Shown here piece after piece: positions 10,301 through 22,300 of a stretch of 64,000 bases of DNA. Position numbers and translations under genes: made by a program. Under the pieces are notes generated by a model that saw only the letters and a list, made by a program, of their open reading frames with translations, had not been told where the DNA came from and ran no database searches. Numbering within the stretch: the first letter of the stretch is position 1; each line of letters starts with the position of its first letter. This DNA comes from Mercenaria mercenaria (lineage: Eukaryota; Mollusca; Bivalvia; Venerida; Veneridae). The stretch spans positions 40,189,001 to 40,253,000 of the forward strand of contig NC_069378.1 in assembly GCF_021730395.1 (NCBI RefSeq). The letters are read 5' to 3'.

Positions 10301-13300
10301 CAAAAATAAAATAGCAGGTTTCCAAAAAAAAAAGATACTTGCGTTAAATCATTTAATTATTTTTGTAGGACTATTGCATGTTGGAGATATCATCAAAGAA
10401 GTGAACGGCATTCCAGTATTCACCCCACAGCAGTTGATGGATATCATTAGGAATGCAGATAGAAGTATCACACTGAAAATTGTACCCACATACATTGAAC
10501 AACATCATACATCACAGGTAGGTGTGAAGATGGAGTAATATTTTTAGCCAGTTTAGATACACACGCACTTCATGTAAAGTTGAAAAGATAGAGTATTTGA
10601 GGAGATGTGGACTCCATGGCCAAGTGTGTAAGGTGGTCGACTTGGAATCACTTGATCTGATTAGTGTGGGTTCAAACCCCAACTTTGGATGTAAAATTAT
10701 GTAAGGAAGCCATCCAGCTGGCTGGTGATTCTATCCAGATTCCCTCTTGTACCCGAAATAATGCCTCCAGGGCACCTGGGGTCTTTCTCCACCATGAAAA
10801 GCTTATAGGCCGCCATATAATCGAAATTGTGAGATATCATTTAACATCCAACAAAAACAAATAGATCAAAAAGAGACAGACATAAAGATTCTGTTGAGTC
10901 ACAGCTTTTTAACATATTCTTTTTTCAGTGTAATTTTAGGTAGAAATTCTAGCAATATTATCATGTATTTAGTGCAGTCTCATTTTGGTTGGCTCAGTAG
11001 CAGAGTTCAGAATTACTAACGTTGGAGCTTTGTGCTCAAATGGTAATAGAAATATTTGACACAAGAATTTTAATCATTTGATCTTATACTGTTTGAGTAA
11101 CTTAGTGTTGACTCATTATTAAATCAATCAGAGGTAATTGGCAATGATATTTTGGTGGTTTGTTTCAGATGTTCCTTAAAGCTCATTTCAACTATAATCC
11201 ACAAAATGACCGCCTCATTCCGAGTAAGGAGGCGGGCTTGGCATTCCAGGACGGCGATATTCTACACATATATAATCATGATGATCCTAATTGGTGGCAG
11301 GTAGGTGAGACTTTATACTCTTGGAAAGGTCTTAATACTAATAGTGTATATCTCTGAACCTGATTTTCAGGTTTGACTTTGGAAAAAAATGTCCACATTC
11401 CAGGAAAACATATTTTGTGTATGTATGTCATATCTAGTGAGTAGGCTTTCCAGCTGGTGGCATTCTGTCTGGTACCTGGCTGGATCTGAATGTACTAAAG
11501 GGCATTGCTGAGCAAATCAACAGTATAGTTTCAATATAAAGCTAGCCGTGGGTGCAACTTCCAGCTTGATGAACCTTTTATATGGACTGAAGCAAATGGC
11601 CAGTCTGCCATCTTTTAAATATATAAATGGGGGAATTGTGTATTTTATGTTTCGGTGAAATAATTTTGTGTTTACTTACCATTATATCTGCCATGTATTG
11701 TAGGCACAAATTATAGGCGATGAAACAAATCGTGTTGGTCTCATTCCATCCAAGAACCTTGAAGAAAACCGAAAAGCTTTCGTCAGATCAGATATGGATT
11801 ATTCAAAAAGTAGTTTATGTAAGTGTAACTTTAAGTATGATATATTTGATGGATATTTGTTGTAAGAATGAACATGCTGCCTCTTAATATTCACTACTTT
11901 GTTCAAGTCAAAAATCTTAATATTCACTACTTTATTCAAGTCAAGAACCTTAATATTCACTACTTTATTCAAGTCAAGAACCTTAATATTCACTACTTTG
12001 TTCAAGTCAAGAATCTTAATATTCACTACTTTGTTCAAGTCAAGAATCTTAATATTCACTACTTTGTTCAAGTCAAGAATCTCAATATTCACTACTTTGT
12101 TCAAGTCAAGAATCTAAATATTCACTACTTTGTTCATACTTTGTTCAAGTCAAAAATCTTAATATTCACTACTTTATTCAAGTCAAGAACCTTAATATTC
12201 ACTACTTTGTTCAAGTCAAGAATCTCAATATTCACTACTTTGTTCAAGTCAAGAATCTAAATATTCACTACTTTGTTCATACTTTGTTCAAGTCAAAAAT
12301 CTTAATATTCACTACTTTGTTCAAGTGAAGAGTCTTAATATTCACTACTTTTTTCGAGTCAAGAATCTTAATATTCACTACTTTATTCAAGTCAAAAATC
12401 TTAATATACACTACTTTATTCAAGTCAAGAACCTTAATATTCACTACTTTATTCAAGTCAAGAACCTTAATATTCACTACTTTGTTCAAGTCAAGAATCT
12501 TAATATTCACTACTTTGTTCAAGTCAAGAATCTTAATATTCACTACTTTATTCAAGTCAAGAACCTTAATATTCACTACTTTGTTCAAGTCAAGAATCTC
12601 AATATTCACTACTTTGTTCAAGTCAAGAATCTAAATATTCACTACTTTGTTCATACTTTGTTCAAGTCAAAAATCTTAATATTCACTACTTTGTTCAAGT
12701 GAAGAGTCTTAATATTCACTACTTTTTTCGAGTCAAGAATCTTAATATTCACTACTTTATTCAAGTCAAAAATCTTAATATACACTACTTTGTTCAAGTC
12801 AAGAATCTCAATATTCACTACTTTGTTCAAGTCAAGAATCTCAATATTCACTACTTTGTTCAAGTCAAGAATCTCAATATTCACTACTTTGTTCAAGTCA
12901 AGAATCTCAATATTCACTACTTTGTTCAAGTCAAGAATCTCAATATTCACTACTTTGTTCAAGTCAAGAATCTCAATATTCACTACTTTGTTCAAGTCAA
13001 GAATCTCAATATTCACTACTTTGTTCAAGTCAAGAATCTCAATATTCACTACTTTGTTCAAGTCAAGAATCTCAATATTCACTACTTTGTTCAAGTCAAG
13101 AATCTCAATATTCACTACTTTGTTCAAGTCAAGAACCTCAATATTCACTACTTTGTTCAAGTCAAGAATCTCAATATTCACTACTTTGTTCAAGTCAAGA
13201 ATCTAAATATTCACTACTTTGTTCATACTTTGTTCAAGTCAAAAATCTTAATATTCACTACTTTGTTCAAGTGAAGAGTCTTAATATTCACTACTTTTTT

Positions 13301-16300
13301 CGAGTCAAGAATCTTAATATTCACTACTTTATTCAAGTCAAAAATCTTAATATACACTACTTTGTTCAAGTCAAGAATCTTAATATTCACTAAAGCTCAA
13401 TAAACCAAGTCTACAAACTGCATTATTATCCCCCAGCTGAAGGTGGAGCGATAAAAATTTGGTGTTGCCTGTTAGTCTGTTTCTCCGTCCATTTGAAATT
13501 GAAAATGCTTATAATTCAATAGTGTTTTAGCTAGAATCACATATTAGTTAGTGCATGACCTTTCAAATATTATCCCCCTTGACCCAGTTATGCAGAGTTT
13601 TTCTCTTTGATTTGGCCAGGCAAAAGCTGGGATTTTGACAGTATCTAAGTTACCTTTTTCTGGATCTTCAAACATAGATTACTAGGATGGTGGTGCACTT
13701 GCAACTTTTGTCAGGATCTTTTCAGTAATTTTTATTCCCCTTTTTAAAAAATCATGAATTCACATGAAACAAAGTAACATTGGTGGATCTTCATGATTTT
13801 TAATTTAAATATAGATCACATTAGGGCGGTTGTGCTTTGGTCAGAATCTTTTTAGTAACTGTGTGTTATTTCCTGTTGTTATTTCTTTCAAAATATAGTC
13901 CCTTCATTCACAAAACAATCTATTTGATAGGGGATATAAAAAAATGAATTTGCATGTCATTAGGATGGCATATAATAATCCCAGAGTTTGTCTGTGAGAG
14001 ATTTTGAGAATAGTCTCTTACTCTCATCCTTTGATGTTGAAAATTCATAAACCAACAGAGTTTTGTCAAAACAAGTTTCGCTTTAATAAGCTTCTTCAGT
14101 TGACAATAACATTTTGAAATATTAACATGACAGTGTGTCACAAACAAAACCCTGGGCTTCAGCTCCAAGATAAGGGTCACACTTAAGTCATCCATCATGG
14201 GATTGTGTAACAACATGGCATAAATGTTCATCATGACATGAGGATATGTCTAGTACAACAACTTGGTCTCTTGGATCAAAATCACATTTCGGGGTCAACT
14301 GCTTCATGGGTCTGCTTTCATTCATCAGGGATTTTAAAGATTACATAACCTTGACTTTTAAGGTGCAGGACATGTTATTACCAAAATGTGACAGTTATTG
14401 CTGTTAGTTACACAGAGTCATAGACTCTATTTAGACTTTGCTCAAAATGTTACATTGCAGATGAAATATTGCAATTGCTGTTTTCATGTGTCTGACATAT
14501 ATACTTCTTGTTAAACAGTAATTCTTTAACTTCTTTATAAACAGAAGTAATGGATTATAAAATCATTGTGATGACATTTAATTGAACTTTGTTTTCAGTA
14601 TGTGGTTTAAAGAGAAAAAAGAAAAAGAAGATAAAATACAGTACCACAAAAAATAAAGGTAAGGACTGTGGGAATGAGAATGGAGTGATGTGTAGGGATC
14701 TTATTTGTTAAGTTGGATTTTAAATAGACTGTATAGTATTTAATGTAGGATAGAAAATTGTATCCATTTTAGAAATCTTTATTGTGTACATGTATGATGT
14801 ACATTTTCTTGAGTGCAAAATTTGAGATTATGCCAAATAGCACTATAATAGATAAAAGCAGGTATGTCCCAGGGGTCTCCCTAATGGATATCTTGAGCAA
14901 AAAAGCTTTAAACTTCGCTCACATCTAACATCAAAGAAACATTCAAGTTTCCCTATTTCTTTCTATCCTTTACACACTCATTAGCTTAGTCAGACTGTAA
15001 ACAGTTAACAACATGTTACATTTCTCACTGAAACATTCCCATTTCTGCCTCAGTCAGCTGAAAGGGAAGTAACTTCTCCCAGAATATTGGACATACCTTG
15101 AGTCCTTTGTCCCCAAAATTCTGAACTGATCAACCAAACATATGATATACTTTGATTACAAGAAGAAAGGTTTTAACTGTTACAAAATTTCTGATACAAT
15201 ATCCAGTCATGTTAAATTGGTTAGCTGATACCATTAAAATTTTATAACTACAGATCGTAAAAGTTGAGCAAAAACTATGCTCACTTGTAAAGCATTGTCT
15301 ATCAAGAGCAAAAGAAAATTATGACTGACCTGTAACCCATGGATTGTTGTAAGTATATAATGGGCAAAATGTTATGGTTAGAGGATTAATATTTAAATGG
15401 TAGATGATAATTACTAAACTAGGATATTATCAGAATTGATGAGGACATTTTAAGCTCTGTATTTTCCAGACTGCAGTGTAGTAAGAAATAATATGTCCAG
15501 TTTTTCCACTTTGTTTGCAGACTACGACACAGCAGATTTAGTGCTGTATGAAGAAGTAACCAGAATGCCTCCGTTCCAGAGAAAGACACTTGTTCTCGTA
15601 GGGGCCAATGGGGTTGGTAGAAGATCCCTGAAGGAAAGACTGATAAAGTCTGACCCCAGGAGGTTTGCTTCTGCTCTACCACGTAAGTTTTGAAATGAAT
15701 TATCCATAATTTATGGTCTTTCTCTACTCCAACATTGAATACTGCATTTATGCAAGTTTTTGCATATACCTTTCTCATGTTGATCATATCAACAGACAGA
15801 TTGTGTGTTGTGATACTTTCTCTTTATCTTGATTTTACACGGCTTGCTTTTGACTGTTAAGGTGGTTGTTGTTAATACATTGCAAAAATTTGCATTGTTG
15901 AAAACATAACCTTGTCTGCTTCAAAGGCATTTATAAGAGGTATCGTGATAAAATTTGGTACTTATATAACAAGCTGTCTTGTACCCTTGAATGTTTATGA
16001 ATTTATAGCAAGAATGCAAAAGCAACAACAGTTTCCTATAGAATTGATAAAGATATGGAGAGTGTAATGTTTAGTTTGTCTGATTTTTGAAAAAATTGTG
16101 CGAAGTATTGTCATCACTTAATTGTTGGTGTAGGTTTACGTTTTCATTTAGGTCCACTTTCAAACAAAAGCTACAAAAGCTTTGAAACTATGCACTCTTC
16201 ATTATCATCAGGAAGTAGATCAAGAACATTAACTCTCATTGCATTTTGTCAGAACTATGGCCCATTTTGTACTAAGAAAATATGAATTTCTTGATAAAAT

Positions 16301-19300
16301 TTTTCAAAGGTCCAGTTTTTTTGAATGATTGATCAATAGCTTTGAAACTTTGCAGCCTTGTTTGTGACCACTCAGTAAGTGTGTTGGCAAAGAATCATAA
16401 CTCTCACTTGCATTTTGTCAGAATTATGGCCCTTGTCATACTTGATCAGTATTTTTGATTATGTCCACTTGACTAAGTTTACTTGAATGCTACAAGGGCA
16501 ATTGATTGAAACATTGCTAACTTGTTTATCATCATTAGGTTAGTACATACCAAAAAGATAACTCTAATATACATTTTTTTTAGGTTTATGACCTTTCTAG
16601 TACTTAAAAATTGGGATTTTTTGGTTAATCTTTTTTTTATATTTATACATTTTTTCGTCAACAATAGGCAAGTAAGGCCAAGAACCATGACTTTTCTTTC
16701 ATATTGCCTTATTTTAAGCACTTAAAGACAACATGCAGTGGATGCTCTTGTTAAAATCTATTTTATCAATAGAGTTTGATGTTATTATCAGTTTTTGTTC
16801 CATTATAAGGGGCCTCCGTGGCCGAGTGGTTAAGGTCTCTGACTTCAAACCACTTGGCTCTGATCAATGTGGGTTTGAGCCTCATTCGGCATGTTGAATT
16901 CTTCATATGAGGAAGCCAACCAGCTGGCTTACAGAAGGTTGGTGGTTCTACCCAGGTGCCCGCTCGAGATGAATAAATGCAGGGAGGGGCACCTGGGTTC
17001 TTCCTCCATCATCAAAGCTAGAAGGTTGCCGTAAGACCAAGAATTGTGTCGGTGCTATGTTAAACCCAACAAAATCAAATGAATAAATTGTTTCATTAAA
17101 AAAATACATAATTACAGACACATCGCGTCCACCGAGGGAAGGAGAAGTCCATGGGAAGAAATATTTCTTTACGGATAGAGAAACTATGGACATGGAGATA
17201 CAGAATGACCTGTATTTGGAGTATGGAGAATTCAACGGCAATGTTTACGGCACAAAACTGGAAACTATACATGACACAATACGGTCTGGGAAAATGTGTG
17301 TTCTTGATGTGAACCCTACGGTGAGTATATACTTGACACAATACGGTCTGGAAAAATGTGTGTTCTTGATGTGAACCCTACGGTGAGTATGTACCTGACA
17401 CAGTACATTCTGGAAAAATGTGTGTTCTTGATGTGAACCCTACGGTGAGTATATACATGACACAATACGGTCTGGAAAAATGTGTGTTCTTGATGTGAAC
17501 CCTACGGTGAGTATATACATGACACAATATGGTCTAGGAAAATGTTTGTTCTTGGTGTGAACCCTATGGTGAGTATATACATGACACAATACGGTCTGGA
17601 AAAATGTGTGTTCTTGATGTGAACACTACGATGAGTATATACTTGACACAATACGGTCTGGAAAAATGTGTGTTCTTGCTGTGAACCCTACGATGAGTAT
17701 ATACATGACACAGTACGGTCTGGAAAAATGTGTGTTCTTGATGTGAACCCTACGGAGTGTATATACATGACACAATATGGTCTAGGAAAATGTGTGTTCT
17801 TGGTGTGAACCCTATGGTGAGTATATACATGACACAATACGGTCTGGAAAAATGTGTGTTCTTTATGTGAACACTACGGTGAGTATATACTTGACACAAT
17901 ACGGTCTGGAAAAATGTGTGTTCTTGCTGTGAACCCTACGATGAGTATATACATGACACAGTACGGTCTGGAAAAATGTGTGGTCTAGATGTGAAATCTT
18001 TAGTGAGAATGATCTAAGCTGTGTTGTTGTCTAGAACTTTAACAACACTTACACTGCAGGCCATGTAAAGAAGTGGTGTTAAAATATTGTGCTAACAAGT
18101 ATATTACTGGGAATTGAAAATGATAATTTTGGTTACAGTCCACAAAGTTACTTTCCCTCTTAGACTTTGTGAACTGTAGATGTCCATTCAGTAACTTTTT
18201 AAGGGTGAATGGATTGAATTTATTTTTGAGAGACAGGTACATGATCATAAAATGAGTGGAGACTAAGGTTGATTTTCAAATTGGTCAAAATCCAACAATA
18301 TTTTGTGGAGTTAAAGCCCCTTTTTTGCACAAATTCTGATTCAGCAAAATGTCTGTCATTTCAATAACTCTTGAGGTGATGAATAATTGAATTTATTTTT
18401 GGTACACAGATACATTATCAAATGCAGGCTAACTTTGATTATAGCAGGATACAGGTCAAGTTCAGTTTTCTTTACAATTCACCAATTATGTTGGAGTTAT
18501 GTTCCCTTGTTTACGTAAAATTTTTGCAACAGGTCTTTGTTTCTTGCAGGAAGGCAGTGTTATGGGGTATTAATTAGTCTGCTGAAAGATGACAGATTTC
18601 GTTGTTGAATTCGTGTTCAAAAATGAAAACTGATTATTGATTTGGTTTGTTTTTAGCTCGCCTGAGCACAATGTGCTCAAGGTGAGCTTTTGTGATCGCC
18701 CTGTGTCCGTCGTCGTCTGTCCGTCCATCGTCCGTCGTCAACAATTTGACTGTTAACACTGTAGAGGTCACAATTTTGGCCTAAACTTAATGAAACTTGG
18801 TTAGAATGTTACCCTTTTAAAAATCTTGGACGAGTTCGATATTGGGTCATCTGGGATCAAAAACTAGGTCACCAGGTCGAATCAAAGGGAAAGCTTAGTA
18901 ACACTAGAGGTCACAATTTTGGACCAATCTTAATGAAACTTGGTCAGAATGTTACCCTCAATAAAATCTTGGATGAGTTCGATATTGGGTCATCTGGGGT
19001 CAAAAACTAGGTCACCGGGTCAAATCAAAGGAAAACTTGTTAACACTCTAGAGGTCACAATTTTGGCCCAATCTTAATGAAACTTGGTTAGAATGTTGCC
19101 CTTAATAAAATCTTGGAAGAGTTCGATACTGGGTCATCAGGGGTCAAAAACTAGGTCACCAGGTCAAATCAAAGGAAAAGCTTATTAACACTGTAGAGGC
19201 CACATTTATGATTATATCTTCATGAAACTTGGTCAGAATGTTACTCATGATGGTCTTAAAGTCCAGTTTGAATCTGGGTCAAGTAGGTCAACACCTAGGT

Positions 19301-22300
19301 CACCAGGTCAAATCAAAGGAAAAGCTAGTTAACACTCTAGAGGCCACATTTATGATCATATCTTAATGAAACTTGGTCAGAATGTTAATCTTGATGATCT
19401 GTAGGTCATGTTCAGATCTGGGCCAGGTGGGATCAAAAACTAGGTCGCTGGGTCAAATCACAGGAAAAGCTTGTTAACACTAGAGGCCACATTTATGACT
19501 GTATATTCATGAAACTTAGAATGTTAATCTTGATAATCTTTAGGTCAGGTTCAAATCTGGTTCATGTGGGTCCAAAAACTAGATCACCGGGTCAAATCAA
19601 AGGAAAAGCTTGTCAACACTCTAGAGGCCACATTTATGACTGTATCTTCATGAAACTTAGTCAGAATGTTAATCTTGATGATCTTTAGGTCAAGTTTGAA
19701 TCAGAATCATATGGGGTCAAAAACTAGGTCACCAGGTTAAATCAAAGGAAAAGTTAGTTAACACTTTAGAGGCCACATTTGTGACCATATCTTAATGAAA
19801 CTATCTTGATAATCTTTAGGTCAATAGGTCAGGTGAGCGATACAGGGCCTTCATGGCCCTCTTGTTTCTGGAAATTGGTTAGCCCAGGTATACTTTGTTG
19901 TATGCTTACTTAATTTGTTTCAAGTATAGAAATGTTTTTGATATTTTTTCAGTCACTAAAAGTATTGAAGAATCCAGAATTCATGCCATACATCATTTTC
20001 GTTGCTGCACCAAGTGCAGAGGCCTTGATGGTCATGTATGAAGATGGGCGCAGAAAGGGTGTTGGTCGAGGGGTAAGCTTGAAATGTGCTTTTTAATGTT
20101 AAGAAGGAATGATTTCATTCCATAATAATACCAGAAACTATGTTCAAAGAAATTTACTTAAAGTTGATTAATCTTGTTTTGAATGAGTTAGAAAAGTATT
20201 TAGTTAGAGTCTTTATGTTTATATGTGTTTAAGTGACTGCAGTTGCTAAAATTGAAATAAAATTATCTTGTATATTTTGCCACTCAATCTGGGTTCAAAG
20301 CTTAAAACCTTGCTAAAGGCACATCCGTTGGTCCTGATAGATCACCTTGATGGATCGATCAAAAGAATGTGAAGTTTGATTCATATGAGCTACAAGCATT
20401 CATCTAGTCGAGCTACAAGCATTCATCTATTCAAATGTTAACTAAACGAATTTGTTCATTAAAATGCAATACTCACAGAAATCTTTAACTGTATTTCAGA
20501 TTGCTGGACCAGGAACAATAGATTTCAAAACTGTAAGTTGTTTTCAATAGCTGACTCTTTAGAACATGTTGTTTTGCACATAATGTACATTGACTTCAGT
20601 GTAATTCAGAAAAAAAAACTGCCCTTGTGTGGTAAACCTTAGTGGATGCAGTAATTAACGCTTACTGACAAAATGTTGAAGTGCAATATTGACATATGTA
20701 CAATTGCTGTATCATTGTGGAATGCAAGAAAGTTATTTATAGGCACTGGTCAGTGATATGGGTCTAAACACAACATAGTCTTAACCTTAAACCTGCCTGC
20801 TTTTATTAGCAGCTGAAGTGATTTTGGTATGGTCACAGATATTTTCATTTTTAGCTCCACTGTTCTACTCGCGTCGGCGTCAGCGTTACCCTTGTCATAT
20901 CTTGGTGTCTATTGCTTATATCCTACTGTAACTTCACATAAACATTGTCCAGTATACAAACAATGTATGTGCAGGGGCTGAGCCCATTATACCCAAGGTC
21001 AAGGTCACCAAGCTGTTATACTTTGGTTATTTTTAAGGTTAAAGTTTTTCGGCAACTTTTGTTTTTCTGTCATATCTTTGTTAATATGGACCGTTCGAAC
21101 CATGCCCATTCATAGTAAGGGATATATTTTAGATCTGTTGCATTACCTAGGGCCTTTCCATCCAAGTCCATTCAGAGTCTGTGTCATATTTTAGATCTAT
21201 TGCGCTAACCTAGGGCCTTTCCTTCCAAGTCCATACAGAGACTATTTCATATTTTAGATCTATTGCACTTACCTAGGGCCTTGCCATCCAAGTCCATCAT
21301 ATTTTAGATCTGTTGCACTTATGTAGGGCCTTTCCATCCAAATCCATTCAGAGTTTGTGTCATATGTTAGATCTATCGCACTTACCTAGGGCCTTTCTAT
21401 CCACGTCCTTTGGAGTTGGTGTCATATTTTAGATCTATTGCACTTCTTTCCAGCCATGCCCATTCAAAGTCAGTGTCATATTTTAGATCTATTGCACTTA
21501 CCTGGGGCCTTCTGAGCCATGCCAATTCTGAGTCTGTGTCATATTTTAGATCTATTGCACTTACCTAGTTTAGATTTATTGTTGCACTTGCCTGTGGCCT
21601 TTCGAGCCATGCCCATTCCGAGTCTGTGTCATATTTTAGATCTATTTCACTTACCTAGGGCCTTTCCAGCCAAGTCCATTCAGAGTCTGTGTCATGTTTA
21701 AGATCTATTGAACTTACCTAGGGCCTTTTCTGCCATGCCCATTCAGAGTTTGTGTTTTATTATGCCCCTCCCCCCCCCCCCCCCCATTTCTTCGAAGAAG
21801 GAGGGGTATATTGTTTTGCAGATGTCAGTTGGTCTGTCGTCAGTATGTAGACCAATCCGTTTCCGGATGATAACTCAAGAACGCTTGGGCCTAGGTTCAT
21901 GAAAGTTGATAGGGTGGTTGGTCATAACCAGCAGATGACCCCTATTGATTTTGAGATCAGTAGGTCAAAGGTCAAGGTCACAGTGACCCAGAACAGTTAA
22001 ACATTTTCTGGATGATAACTCAAGAACGCTTGGGCCTAGGATCCTGATACTTGATAGGATAGTTGATCATGACCAGCAGATGACCCCTATTGATTTTGAG
22101 GTCAGTAGTTCAAAGCTCAAAGTCACAGTGACCCAGAACAGTAAAATGGTTTTGGGATGATAACTCAAGAACCCTTGGGCCTCAGATCATTAAAATTGAT
22201 AGGGATGTTGGTCATGATCAGCAGATGACCCCTATTGATTTTGATATCAGTAGGTCAAAGGTCAAGGTCACAGTGACCAGGAATAGTTTAACAGTTTCTA

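Noticed and set aside
11868-13274. Long open frames on both strands in the 33-bp array, reading as 11-residue repeats
   Set aside because: They arise because the period is a multiple of three and lacks stops in several frames at once; the region is an intron of the MAGUK gene.
11885-13395. CRISPR-like look of regular 33-bp repeats
   Set aside because: There are no unique spacers; units are directly adjacent, and the context is a eukaryotic intron.
15419-15787. 122-codon minus-strand frame over MAGUK exon 10
   Set aside because: It is the antisense shadow of a conserved coding exon and its intron flanks.
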